Positions 1 through 8,882 of a DNA stretch of 64,000 bases are shown here, one piece after another. The translations under genes and the position numbers were made by a program. The notes beneath the pieces were generated by a model, which was given only the letters and a program-made list of their open reading frames with translations, ran no database searches and was not told the origin of the DNA. The stretch is from the NCBI GenBank assembly GCA_028868995.1, contig JAGWTH010000002.1, forward strand, positions 124,001 through 188,000, in the 5' to 3' direction. The DNA is from Burkholderiales bacterium. Lineage in GTDB: Bacteria > Pseudomonadota > Gammaproteobacteria > Burkholderiales > Burkholderiaceae_C. Numbering within the stretch: the stretch's first letter is position 1; each line of letters starts with the position of its first letter.

Positions 1-685
1 CGGGATGGCGCTTCGCCCCGGTGATGGCCAGCAGCTTGAGCTTGCCGCTGTGGATGTTGCCGGTGGCCGCGGGCAGGCCGTCGAACATCAGCTGCACCTG
101 GTCGCCCACGAGGTCGCCGTAGGGACTGTTGCTGTTGTAGGGCACGAAGGCGAGCCGGGCGCCGGTGGCGGCGGCGAACCACAGCCCCGACAGGTGCGAG
201 TAGCTGCCGACGCCCTGGGTGGCCACGTTCACCGACTGCGGGTCCTTCTTCAGCAGCGCCAACAGTTCCACGGCATTCTTCGCCGGCACCTTCGGGTTGG
301 CGACCAGGCCGGTGTTGAGCGCGCCCAGCAGGCTGACCGGGATGAAGTCCTTCTCCGCGTTGAACGGCAGCTTCGTGTACAGGTAGGGCACCGTCGACAG
401 CGTGCTGGTGGTGCCGATGTACAGCGTGTAGCCGTCGGGAGCGGCCTTGGCCGCCGCCTCGGTGCCGATGATGCCGGAGGCGCCCGGCTTGTTGTCGACG
501 TAGACGGTCTGCCCGAGCAGCTTCGTCAGCTCCACGGCCAGTTCGCGGGCGTTCGCGTCGGGACCGGTGCCCGCGGCGAAGGGCGCGATGATGCGCACCG
601 GCTTGGTGGGCCAGGCCTGGGCCAGGCCCAGGGCCGGCAGCAGGGCGAGCGCGGCCGCGCCCGCGAGGAATCGCAGAGCTTTCAT
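1..685 (-). CDS. Tripartite tricarboxylate transporter (Bug/TctC family) substrate-binding protein, truncated by the window edge
   Basis: Manual reverse translation from ATG at 685: MKALRFLAGAAALALLPALGLAQAWPTKPVRIIAPFAAGTGPDANARELAVELTKLLGQTVYVDNKPGASGIIGTEAAAKAAPDGYTL... Signal peptide and Bug motifs present. Absent from the ORF track because it runs off the window. Confidence 0.9.
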   Translation of the reverse strand, partial: MKALRFLAGAAALALLPALGLAQAWPTKPVRIIAPFAAGTGPDANARELAVELTKLLGQTVYVDNKPGASGIIGTEAAAKAAPDGYTLYIGTTSTLSTVPYLYTKLPFNAEKDFIPVSLLGALNTGLVANPKVPAKNAVELLALLKKDPQSVNVATQGVGSYSHLSGLWFAAATGARLAFVPYNSNSPYGDLVGDQVQLMFDGLPAATGNIHSGKLKLLAITGAKRHP

Positions 686-715
686 GGTGTCTCCTGGTCG
701 GGGTCGGGTGGGGGA

Positions 716-1567
716 TCAGTCCTCGTCGGCGACCGGGTTGCGCAGCACGCCGATGCGGTCCACCTCGATCTCGACGACGTCGCCGGCCTTCATCCACACC
801 GGCGGCTGGCGGCGCGCGCCGACGCCGCCCGGCGTGCCGGTGACGATCACGTCGCCGGGCTGCAGCGGCGCGATGGTGGACAAGTAGGCGATCTGCCGGG
901 CGATGCCGTGGATCATCATGTCGGTGGTGGCGCGCTGCATCTCGCGGCCGTTCAGGCGGGTGAGCAGGGTCATGGGCGTGCCGAACGGGATCTCGTCGGC
1001 CGTCACCATCCAGGGGCCGAAGCCGCCGGTGCGCCAGAAGTTCTTGCCCGGCACCCACTGCGAGGTGTGGCGCTGCCAGTCGCGCACGCTGCCGTCGTTG
1101 TAGCAGGCGTAGCCCGCGATGTGCCGCGCGGCGTCCGCCTCGGCGATGCGCCGGCCGCCGCGGCCGATGATCACCGCGATCTCGGCCTCGTAGTCGAGCT
1201 GCACCGACTCCTTCGGCCGCACGATGGGCTGGCCGTGCCCGACCTGCGAATCCGCCACGCGCAGGAAGAAGGTCGGCTGCTCGGTGACTTCGCGGTTCGT
1301 CTCCCGCACGTGCTCGTGGTAGTTGAGGCCGCAGCACCAGATCTTGCCCGGCTGCGGGATCACGGGCAGCAGCGTCACGTCCGCCAGCGCGAAGTCCGCC
1401 TTGCGGCCGGCCGCGAGGCGTGCCGCCTCGCCCACCGCGTCGGCGGCCAGCAGCGCCTTCAGGTCGGCGTGGCGGCCCCCGAAGGCCGCGCCCAGGTCCA
1501 CGATGCCGTCGGCCGCGACGGCGCCGAAGCCTGCGCGGCCCTGCCGCTCGAAGCTCACCAGTTTCAT
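716..1567 (-). CDS. Fumarylacetoacetate hydrolase (FAH) family protein
   Basis: MKLVSFERQGRAGFGAV...; typical FAH core 'IWCCGLNYHEHVRETNREV', 'LDYEAEIAVIIGRGGRRI', 'GDVIVTGTPGGVGARRQPPVWMKAGDVVEIEVDRIGVLRNPV'. Start chosen at the internal Met; the ORF track extends upstream to 1711. Confidence 0.9.
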   Translation of the reverse strand: MKLVSFERQGRAGFGAVAADGIVDLGAAFGGRHADLKALLAADAVGEAARLAAGRKADFALADVTLLPVIPQPGKIWCCGLNYHEHVRETNREVTEQPTFFLRVADSQVGHGQPIVRPKESVQLDYEAEIAVIIGRGGRRIAEADAARHIAGYACYNDGSVRDWQRHTSQWVPGKNFWRTGGFGPWMVTADEIPFGTPMTLLTRLNGREMQRATTDMMIHGIARQIAYLSTIAPLQPGDVIVTGTPGGVGARRQPPVWMKAGDVVEIEVDRIGVLRNPVADED

Positions 1568-1658
1568 TCTCGAAGGCCTTTCGTCATGAATTGCAAAATC
1601 CCAATATTCGAGATTTAATGACGAACCTCCGCGATCTGTCAACCTCCTGGAAATCCCC

Positions 1659-2207
1659 ATGACCCGCCCCGGCTTCCGCTTCAGCCACTTCGGCATGTTC
1701 GTCAACGACATCCCGAAGCTGGAGGATTTCTACGTGCGCCTCCTGGACTTCACCGTGACCGACCGCGGGCAGCTGCCCGGTCCGCACGGTCCGATGGACC
1801 TGGTGTTCCTCAGCCGCGACCCGGACGAGCACCACCAGCTGGTGCTGATCTCGGGCCGGCCGAAGGAACTGGCGTTCAACCCGATCAACCAGGTCTCGCT
1901 GAAGGCCGACAGCCTGGCCACGCTGTGCGCCATGTACCGCATGCTGATCGCCGAGCGGCTGCCGGACATCGCGCCGGTCACGCACGGCAACGCGGTGTCG
2001 GTCTACGTGCCGGACCCCGAGGGCAACCGGCTGGAGCTGTACTTCGACCTGCCCTGGTACGTGTCGCAGCCGATGCGCGTGCCGGTGGACCTGGACGACG
2101 AGGCCACGCTGATGCAGCGGCTGGAGGCGCATGCGCGCACGCTGCCGGGCTTCCGGCCGCGGTCCGAGTGGCGCGCCGAGATGGCGCGCCGCATGGGGGT
2201 GGAGTAG
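1659..2207 (+). CDS. VOC (glyoxalase/extradiol dioxygenase fold) family protein
   Basis: MTRPGFRFSHFGMFVNDIPKLEDFYVRLLDFTVTDRGQ...VSVYVPDPEGNRLELYFDLPWYV: paired VOC metal-binding pattern. Confidence 0.85.
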   Translation: MTRPGFRFSHFGMFVNDIPKLEDFYVRLLDFTVTDRGQLPGPHGPMDLVFLSRDPDEHHQLVLISGRPKELAFNPINQVSLKADSLATLCAMYRMLIAERLPDIAPVTHGNAVSVYVPDPEGNRLELYFDLPWYVSQPMRVPVDLDDEATLMQRLEAHARTLPGFRPRSEWRAEMARRMGVE

Positions 2208-2222
2208 CTTCGGGCGGGCGGC

Positions 2223-3005
2223 TCAGCGGCCCTGGAAGCGCGGGCGGCGCCGCTCCTGCCAGGCGCGCGTGCCCTCGCGCAGGTCCTCGGACGCCTGGGC
2301 GCGCGCGATGTCGTGGGCGATGGCATCCGGATCGGGCCGGCCGCGCGCGATGGCGCCGATGTTTCGCTTCATCGGCAGCAGCGCCAGCGGCGCCATGGCC
2401 GCCAGGTCCGCCGTCATCGATTCGAGTTCGCGGGCCAGCGCGTGAACATCGGGCAGCAGCCGGTCTACCATGCCGGCGGCCAGCATGGCCTGCCCGTCGA
2501 ACTTCTCGGCCAGCAGCATCACCCGCCGGGTGACCGATCCTCCCAGCAGCGCGACGTAGCGCTCCAGGCCGCCCCGGTAGTAGTGCAGGCCCAGGCGCGC
2601 GGCCGGCACCCTCAGTTCGCTGTCGGCCACGGCCAGGCGGAAATCGCAGGCCAGCACCAGGTCGGTGGCGCCGCCGTACACGCCGCCCTGCAATGCAGCG
2701 ACCGTGACCGGCCGAGCCGCCTCGATGCGATCGGCCAGCTGCTCGAACAGCTGGCCGGCGTCGGCGCCGCGCTCGCCCATGGCGTTCAGGTCGAAGCCGG
2801 CACAGAAGCTGGACCCCTCGGCGACGAAGCGCAGCACCAGCACCTCCTCGCGCGCCTGCACGGCGGCGAGGTGCGCGTGCAGGGCCTGCAGGTCGTCCAT
2901 TCCCAGGCGGTTGGCCTGCTGCGGCCGCCGCAGGGCGATGGTCGCCACGGGCCCTTCGATGCGCAGCGAGGGAACCTCCCCGCGCGCGCCCTCAGCGCCA
3001 GCCAT
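2223..3005 (-). CDS. Enoyl-CoA hydratase/isomerase (crotonase) family protein
   Basis: VATIALRRPQQANRLGMDDLQALHAHLAAV...SFCAGFDLNAMGERG...ALQGGVYGGATDLVLACDFRLAVADSELRVPAARLGLHYYRGGL. Confidence 0.85.
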   Translation of the reverse strand: MAGAEGARGEVPSLRIEGPVATIALRRPQQANRLGMDDLQALHAHLAAVQAREEVLVLRFVAEGSSFCAGFDLNAMGERGADAGQLFEQLADRIEAARPVTVAALQGGVYGGATDLVLACDFRLAVADSELRVPAARLGLHYYRGGLERYVALLGGSVTRRVMLLAEKFDGQAMLAAGMVDRLLPDVHALARELESMTADLAAMAPLALLPMKRNIGAIARGRPDPDAIAHDIARAQASEDLREGTRAWQERRRPRFQGR

Positions 3006-3654
3006 AGACGTCCAGCGTGCTCTCGCCCGCGCGCAGCCGCTCGAGGATCGCGGCCTCCTGCGCCTCGCGCGTACTTGCCGCCGCGAGGATGCCTTCGATG
3101 CGTTCGCGGGGCAGCGCGACCACCCCGTCGCCGTCGCCGACCACCAGGTCGCCCGCATGAACGACGACGTCGCCCATGGTGACCGGATGGTTGATCCAGC
3201 CCATCGCGGCGAAGTCCTTGCCGGTGCCGCGGATGCACAGGCCGCGCGCGAACACGGGGAAGCCCATCTGCGACAGCAGCGCTCCGTCGCGCACGCAGCC
3301 GTCGATGACCAGGCCGCCGAGTCCGCGCGCCTGCGCCATGGTCGCCATGACCTCGCCCCAGTAACCGTGCTCGTGGGCGCCGCCGCAGAACACCACCAGC
3401 ACGTCGCCGGGCCGCGCGATGTCCAGGGCCCGGTGCAGCCAGAGGTTGTCCCCTGGAGGCGAATGGACCGTCAACGCGGGACCGGCCAGGCGGAAGGCCG
3501 GAGCGACTGGCCGGATCGCCGAGGGCAGGGCGCCGACCTTGCCGCCCGCCTCGTGCAGGGTGGCCGTGGGCAGGCGCGCGGCGGCGCGCACCAGGTCCGG
3601 CGGGACCCGGGGGACGTCGGTGCGCGTGGTCAGCGCGGGGTCGCAGCGCTTCAT
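2992..3654 (-). CDS. RraA family protein (4-hydroxy-4-methyl-2-oxoglutarate / 4-carboxy-4-hydroxy-2-oxoadipate aldolase-like), copy 1
   Basis: MKRCDPALTTRTDVPRVPPDLVRAAARLPTATLHEAGGKVGALPSAIRPV...GGLVIDGCVRDGALLSQMGFPVFARG; DGxxRD motif retained. Confidence 0.85.
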   Translation of the reverse strand: MKRCDPALTTRTDVPRVPPDLVRAAARLPTATLHEAGGKVGALPSAIRPVAPAFRLAGPALTVHSPPGDNLWLHRALDIARPGDVLVVFCGGAHEHGYWGEVMATMAQARGLGGLVIDGCVRDGALLSQMGFPVFARGLCIRGTGKDFAAMGWINHPVTMGDVVVHAGDLVVGDGDGVVALPRERIEGILAAASTREAQEAAILERLRAGESTLDVYGWR

Positions 3655-4316
3655 GCGGCCTCGCGCGTCTGCAGCTGGTGGTAGCGGAAGGCCTTGCGCG
3701 CCTCGTCCAGGCGCATGCCGCCGCGCACCGCCTCGCGGATGCGCTCCTCCGCGGCCTCGATCGCTTCCGCGGTGTGCAGCACCCGGTCCTCGTGCGCGCT
3801 CGGGATCACGATCACGCCGTCGCCGTCGCCCTTGACCAGGTCGCCGGGCGCGACGCGCGCGTCGCCGATGTTCACCGGAACGCCGGTCGCCTCCACCTGC
3901 ACCCGGTCCTTGCCGGTGCGCATCCAGTGGCCCTTGCTGAAGATCGGGTAGCCCAGCGTGCGGCACAGGTGCGTGTCGCGGCAGATCCCGTCGATCAGCG
4001 TGCCGGCGATGCCGCGGCGGTGCGCGATCTCGGTGAGGATGTCGCCCCACACGGTGGCGTTGTCGCGTCCGCCGTTGTCCAGGACGATGACGCTGCCGGG
4101 CGGCACGTCGTCGATGTAGTCGCCCACGGTGCCGGGCGGGTTGCCGGCCGGTCCGTACAGCAGCGTCCAGGCGCGACCGGCCATGCGGAAGGAAGGGTCG
4201 CGCGGCTGGATGCGGTGGCACTGGCCGGCGATGCCCAGCCGGTCGAGCGCGTCGCTCAGGGTCGCGGTGTCCAGCTTCGCGGCGCGCGCGACGTTGCGGT
4301 CTTGTTCGGTCGTCAT
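3651..4316 (-). CDS. RraA family protein (aldolase-like), copy 2
   Basis: TATLSDALDRLGIAGQCHRIQP...AGTLIDGICRDTHLCRTLGYPIFSKGHWMRTGKDRVQVEATGVPVNIGDARVAPGDLVKGDGDGVIVIP; 4-nt overlap with copy 1. Confidence 0.87.
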   Translation of the reverse strand: MTTEQDRNVARAAKLDTATLSDALDRLGIAGQCHRIQPRDPSFRMAGRAWTLLYGPAGNPPGTVGDYIDDVPPGSVIVLDNGGRDNATVWGDILTEIAHRRGIAGTLIDGICRDTHLCRTLGYPIFSKGHWMRTGKDRVQVEATGVPVNIGDARVAPGDLVKGDGDGVIVIPSAHEDRVLHTAEAIEAAEERIREAVRGGMRLDEARKAFRYHQLQTREAA

Positions 4317-5011
4317 CGGGATTCCTGTTCGAGCATGTGTTCGTAGTTGCCGCCCATCACGTCGGCGATCGGCGTGCCGGCCAGGATGGCCTTGGCCATC
4401 GCGGCCTCCTTGGCGACGATGGCCTCGGCGGTCTCCAGCACGCGTTCGACGGCCGCGGCGGCGATGAAGATCACCGCGCTGCGGTCGGCCAGCACGTAGT
4501 CGCCGGGATGGACTGTCACCGTGCCGCCCGCGTCGGGGCCGGCGCCGATGGTGACGGGCACCTGCGTTCCCAGTTCCACCACGCGGCCGCGCGCGGTGCG
4601 CGAGGTGAGGCTGCGCGCGAAGATGGGGAAGCCGTAGGCGATGGCTTCGTCGACGTCCCGCAGCGGACCGTCGGCCACCACCCCTTCGACGCCGCGCGCC
4701 CGCGCGCCGAGCGTGAGCAGCCCGCCCCAGCAGCCGGCCTCCACCCCGCTGCGCTGTTCCACCACGATGATCCGTCCCGGGCCGGCGGCGGCGATGGCGC
4801 TGCAGCCCAGGTGCACGGGGGGGCCGGGCGGGCGCTCGCCCGGTCCCACCTTCATCGTCACGGCACGGCCGGCGACGCGGCCGCCGCCCTGTTCGGGGCC
4901 GCTGCGCTGCGCCAGGCCGGTGACCACGCCGGGCAGGCCCAGCTTGTCGAGGGCGTCGGAGACGGCGCAGGCATCGAGCCGGCGCAGCCTTTGCACGAAA
5001 GGATCGTTCAT
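4313..5011 (-). CDS. RraA family protein (aldolase-like), copy 3
   Basis: MNDPFVQRLRRLDACAVSDALDKLGLPGVVTGLAQ...GVVADGPLRDVDEAIAYGFPIFARSLTSRTARGRVVELGTQVPVTIG...VHPGDYVLADRSAVIFI; 4-nt overlap with copy 2. Confidence 0.87.
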   Translation of the reverse strand: MNDPFVQRLRRLDACAVSDALDKLGLPGVVTGLAQRSGPEQGGGRVAGRAVTMKVGPGERPPGPPVHLGCSAIAAAGPGRIIVVEQRSGVEAGCWGGLLTLGARARGVEGVVADGPLRDVDEAIAYGFPIFARSLTSRTARGRVVELGTQVPVTIGAGPDAGGTVTVHPGDYVLADRSAVIFIAAAAVERVLETAEAIVAKEAAMAKAILAGTPIADVMGGNYEHMLEQESR

Positions 5012-5016
5012 GGTGT

Positions 5017-6018
5017 TCAGTCCAGGGTTTTCCAGGCGGCGAAGGCCAGGCCGGTGCCGGTGAGGGCCGGCGTGCGGTAGCCGGGGATGTATTCCAGCCA
5101 GTCGAGGTCGAGGTCGCGCGCCATCTCGCCCACGACCAGCCAGTTGCGGATCTCGGAGCTGCCGGCCTGCAGCCGCTTCGGGTCGAGGGCGGCGAGCGCC
5201 GCGCTGTCCTTGCGCCGGATGGCGGAGACCACCTGCTGGTCCAGCTCCTCGTCGACCACGAAGTGGCTGAGGCCGCCGGAGGCGATCACGCCCACGCGCA
5301 GGTCCTGCGGCCACTGCGCGACCAGCCCGCGCAGCGCGCTGCCCAGCGCGACGCAGCGGCGCGGCGTGGGCTGGTTGGGCGGGTCGAAGGTGTTCAGGAT
5401 GACCGGCACCACCGGCACGACGTGCTCGCCGAGCAGGCGCCGGTGCACGAACTGGAAGGCGTGGCCCTCGAACTGGCCCGGCTCCAGCCCGTCGAGCGCG
5501 GCGATGTCGAAGTCGCGGTCGCACAGCTGGCGCACCAGCCATTCCGCGAGGTCCGCGCGCACCGGGTAGTCGCGATCGCGATCGGGCTCGTGCCGCCACA
5601 TGCGCGCCGACTTGGGCCAGGGATCGGCGGGCGAGGCCGGCTCGCGCGCCGTGTTGCGGATCGTCGGGCCCCAGTAGATCGCGATCGCCGGGTTGTTGGT
5701 GGTGCGGAACAGCTCGGTCTGGTCGTCGCCCACGATCACCAGCACGTCCAGGCGGGCGTCGCGGATGCGTTGCGCAAGGTGGTCCATCGCGGCCTGGGCC
5801 GCATCGAAGCGCTCGCCCATCTTCTCCGGCGTGACCATCGTCTCGCTGTCCGGCGGCGCGGCCGCGAGCAGGGCGGCGTAGTCGGTCTTGCGGCCGGTGC
5901 GGTCGTAGTAGTGCGGGTTCTTCGGGTCGATGAGCCTGAAGCCGTGCTGCCAGTCCTCGCGGCGGGCGACGAGCATGATGCTGTGGGAGGAGCCGAAGGC
6001 GGCGACCAGTCTGGCCAT
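5017..6018 (-). CDS. Class III (LigB-like) extradiol ring-cleavage dioxygenase family protein
   Basis: MARLVAAFGSSHSIMLVARREDWQHGF...LDVLVIVGDDQTELFRTTNNPAIAIYWG...VPVVPVILNTFDPPNQPTPRRCVALGSALRG...RVGVIASGGLSHFVVDEELDQ: LigB architecture. Confidence 0.82.
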   Translation of the reverse strand: MARLVAAFGSSHSIMLVARREDWQHGFRLIDPKNPHYYDRTGRKTDYAALLAAAPPDSETMVTPEKMGERFDAAQAAMDHLAQRIRDARLDVLVIVGDDQTELFRTTNNPAIAIYWGPTIRNTAREPASPADPWPKSARMWRHEPDRDRDYPVRADLAEWLVRQLCDRDFDIAALDGLEPGQFEGHAFQFVHRRLLGEHVVPVVPVILNTFDPPNQPTPRRCVALGSALRGLVAQWPQDLRVGVIASGGLSHFVVDEELDQQVVSAIRRKDSAALAALDPKRLQAGSSEIRNWLVVGEMARDLDLDWLEYIPGYRTPALTGTGLAFAAWKTLD

Positions 6019-6043
6019 GGTAGGTTCCCGGGTTCCGGCGGTC

Positions 6044-7258
6044 TCAGACCACGAAGCGCTCGCGCAGCTGCGCGATGCGCTCCGGGGCATAGCCCAGTTC
6101 GTGGAGGATGGAATCGGTGTGCTCGCCCTGCTCGGGGGCGGGGTCGAGCGGGATGTCCGCGCGCGGGTGGCGCGAGAACTGCATCGGCAGGCCGACCAGC
6201 TCGATGTCGCCCAGCTGCGGATGGCGCATGGGCCGGGCGATGCCCAGGTGCCGCACCTGCGCATCCTGGAACACCTGGTCGACGCTGTGGATCGGCCCGC
6301 AGGGCACGCCGACCCCCAGCAGGCGGTCGGTCCAGTAGGCCGTGCTGTGCCGCTTCAGGCGCTCGCCGACGGCGGCGTTGACCCGCTCGCGGTTGCGCAC
6401 GCGCTCGGGGTCGGAGCCGAAGCCCGGCTCGTCCACCAGCTGCGGCGCGTCCAGCGCCTCGCACAGCCGCCTCCACATCGTCTGGCCGATCGCGGCGATG
6501 TTGATGTGGCCGTCGCTGGTGGCGAACACGCCGGTGGGCACCGTGAGGGGGTGCTCGTTGCCGGTGGCCAGTGGCACCTTGTGGTCCACCAGCCACTGCG
6601 CCGCCTGGAAGTCCAGCATGGCGATCTGCGCCTCCAGCAGCGAGGTCTGCACCCACTGGCCCTCGCCGGTGGCCTCGCGCTCCAGCAGCGCGGCCAGGAT
6701 GGCCTGGGCGCAGAAATGGCCGGCGCACAGGTCGGCGATGGGGATGCCGGCGCGCAGCGGTCCGTCGCCGGGCCGGCCGGTCACGCTCATGAGGCCGCCC
6801 ATGCCCTGGGCGATCGAGTCGAAACCGGGCCAGCCGGCCGCCGGGCCGTCCTGGCCGAAGCCGGAGATGCTGGCGTAGACCAGGCGCGGGTTCACCGCGC
6901 GCAGGTCGTCCGGGGCGATGCCGAGGCGGTGCTTGACGTCGGGGCGGTAGTTCTCGATGAACACGTCGGCCCGCCGCACCAGCGCGTGCAGGATCTCGCG
7001 GCCCTCGGGCGCCTTCATGTTGAGCGTGAGGCTTTCCTTGTTGCGGTGCAGGTTCTCGTAGTCGGCGCGGTTGTGGTCGCGCCCGCCGATCATGTCGTCG
7101 CCGCCCGGCGCGCCGGGCGGGATCTCCAGCTTGATGACGCGCGCTCCCAGGTCGGCGAACGTGCGCACCGCGGTCGGGCCGGCACGCACGCGCGAGGCGT
7201 CGAGCACGGTGAAGCGGGCCAGCGGGCCGGGGCGGCGGGATCCGTCGGCCTGGCTCAT
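6044..7258 (-). CDS. CaiB/BaiF family CoA-transferase
   Basis: LARFTVLDASRVRAGPTAVRTFADLGARVIKLEIPPG...YENLHRNKESLTLNMKAPEGREILHALVRRADVFIENYRPDVKHRLGI...ASISGFGQDGP. Confidence 0.93.
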   Translation of the reverse strand: MSQADGSRRPGPLARFTVLDASRVRAGPTAVRTFADLGARVIKLEIPPGAPGGDDMIGGRDHNRADYENLHRNKESLTLNMKAPEGREILHALVRRADVFIENYRPDVKHRLGIAPDDLRAVNPRLVYASISGFGQDGPAAGWPGFDSIAQGMGGLMSVTGRPGDGPLRAGIPIADLCAGHFCAQAILAALLEREATGEGQWVQTSLLEAQIAMLDFQAAQWLVDHKVPLATGNEHPLTVPTGVFATSDGHINIAAIGQTMWRRLCEALDAPQLVDEPGFGSDPERVRNRERVNAAVGERLKRHSTAYWTDRLLGVGVPCGPIHSVDQVFQDAQVRHLGIARPMRHPQLGDIELVGLPMQFSRHPRADIPLDPAPEQGEHTDSILHELGYAPERIAQLRERFVV

Positions 7259-7647
7259 GCGGCGCCTTCCACGGGCGTGAACATGGGCACCGCGTGCCCG
7301 CCCTCGGAGGGCCGGAACACGACGCGCACCGCCTGGCCGATCGCGACGCGCGCGGGATCGCAGTCCACCAGGTTGGTCATCAGCGTCACGCCCTCGGCGA
7401 GCGTGACGTAGGCGAGGGTGTACGCCTCTTCGCCCTTGCCCATGGTGCTGAACGAATAGACGGTGCCGGTGCCCGCGGCCTCGGCCCACGCGGTGTCGTC
7501 GCTCAGGCAGAAGGGACAGATGGCGCGCGGGTAGTGGTGCACCCGGCCGCAGGCCTGGCACTTCTTCAGCACGAGCCGGCCTGCGTCGGCGGCCTGCCAG
7601 AAGGCAAGCGATTCGGGCAGTACCCGGGGTGCGGGGATCTTGCGCAT
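7255..7647 (-). CDS. Zn-ribbon / OB-fold (DUF35, ChsH2-like) thiolase-accessory protein
   Basis: LPESLAFWQAADAGRLVLKKCQACGRVHHYPRAICPFCLSDDTAWAEAAGTGTVYSFSTM...: CxxC-x9-11-CxxC zinc ribbon followed by OB fold. Confidence 0.88.
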   Translation of the reverse strand: MRKIPAPRVLPESLAFWQAADAGRLVLKKCQACGRVHHYPRAICPFCLSDDTAWAEAAGTGTVYSFSTMGKGEEAYTLAYVTLAEGVTLMTNLVDCDPARVAIGQAVRVVFRPSEGGHAVPMFTPVEGAA

Positions 7648-7651
7648 GGGG

Positions 7652-8872
7652 TCAGACTCTTTCCAGGATCAGCGTGGCGGCCGTGTGGCGCGAGGCGAGG
7701 GCGCCGCCGATGCCGCTGGCGAGCGCCCAGGTGCAGCCGGGCACCTGCACGGCGGGATGGGCCTCGCCCCGCAGCTGGCGCACGGCCTCGATCACCTTGG
7801 TGATGCCGCCGCGGTTGGCCGGGTGGTTGCTGCACAGGCCGCCGCCGTCGGTGTTGAAGGGCAGCCGGCCGGTGCCCGAAATCAGGTTGCCGTCGGCGAC
7901 GAAGCGCCCGCCCTCGCCCTTGCGGCAGAAGCCCAGGTCCTCCAGCTGCATCAGCACGGTGATGGTGAAGCTGTCGTAGAGCGACACGTACTGGATGTCG
8001 GCCGGCGTGACGCCCGCCTCGGCGAAGGCGCGCGGGCCCGACCAGGCGGCGGCGGAGTACGTCAGGTCGATCTCGCCGCCCATGCCGTGCTTGGGCGCCT
8101 CGCCGGTGCCGCGCACCATGACCTGGGGACGTTTGAGTTCGCGCGCGATCTCGGGCCGCGCGACGATCAGCGCGCCGCCGCCGTCGCTCATCACGCAGCA
8201 GTCCAGGCGGTGCAGCGGGTCGCTCACCATCGGGGAATTCACCACCTCCTCCACCGTCACCACGTTGCGCAGCATCGCGTGCGGGTTGTGCTGCGCATGG
8301 TGCGAGGCGGCGACCTTGATCCAGGCGAGCTGCCCGGAAGTGGTGCCGAACTCGTGCATGTGGCGCTTCGCCACCAGCGCGTAGAGGTTCTGGGTGGCCG
8401 GGCCGTAGGGCAGCTCGAAGGCGAGTTCGGGAGCATCCGGGTCGGGGGCCTTCAGCGCCAGCGGGGCCCGGGCAGGCTTGCCGCCCGGGCCGGCCGCCGC
8501 GGCGGCGCGCGCCTGCGCCTCGGCCATGGCGGCGCGTGGCCGGCCTGCCAGCGTGATGAGGGCGATGTTGCAGCGGCCCGCGGCGATCGCCTCGGCCGCA
8601 TGCGCCACGTGCAGGATCGGCGCCGAGCCGCCGCACTCCGTGGAATCGACGTGGCGCAGCTTCAGGCCCAGGTATTCGGCCACCGTGGTGGTGCCGAGCC
8701 CCGGCGCGTCGCCGGCGCAGAAGTAGCCGTCGATGTCTTCCTTGGACAGGCCCGCATCCGCCAGCGCGCCGCGGGCGACGTCGGCGTGCAGGCGCACCAC
8801 CGAGCGGTCCTCCGCCAGCCGCGTCGGATGTTCGTAGGCGCCGACGATGCAGGCCTTTCCGTTCAGGGACAT
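7652..8872 (-). CDS. Thiolase family protein (SCP2/acetyl-CoA acetyltransferase-like)
   Basis: MSLNGKACIVGAYEHPTRLAEDRSVVRLHADVARGALADAGLSKEDIDGYFCAGDAPGLGTTTVAEYLGLKLRHVDSTECGGSAPILHVAHAAEAIAAGRCNIALI...LICSNHPANRGGITKVIEAVRQLRGEA. Confidence 0.88.
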   Translation of the reverse strand: MSLNGKACIVGAYEHPTRLAEDRSVVRLHADVARGALADAGLSKEDIDGYFCAGDAPGLGTTTVAEYLGLKLRHVDSTECGGSAPILHVAHAAEAIAAGRCNIALITLAGRPRAAMAEAQARAAAAAGPGGKPARAPLALKAPDPDAPELAFELPYGPATQNLYALVAKRHMHEFGTTSGQLAWIKVAASHHAQHNPHAMLRNVVTVEEVVNSPMVSDPLHRLDCCVMSDGGGALIVARPEIARELKRPQVMVRGTGEAPKHGMGGEIDLTYSAAAWSGPRAFAEAGVTPADIQYVSLYDSFTITVLMQLEDLGFCRKGEGGRFVADGNLISGTGRLPFNTDGGGLCSNHPANRGGITKVIEAVRQLRGEAHPAVQVPGCTWALASGIGGALASRHTAATLILERV

Positions 8873-8882
8873 GCCACGGCCC

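Noticed and set aside
5-1618. 537-aa plus-strand ORF (and similar giant ORFs such as 15883-18237, 23108-26428, 23431-26400, 26502-28619, 28877-30838, 46133-47899)
   Set aside because: Shadow ORFs of high-GC codon bias. Translations are low-complexity and rich in R/H/A/G/V with no family signature, and each lies antisense or out of frame to a clearly recognisable gene.
2992-5011. RNase E activity regulators (RraA proper)
   Set aside because: Three tandem copies in a catabolic operon with conserved DGxxRD motifs fit the aldolase branch of the family better.
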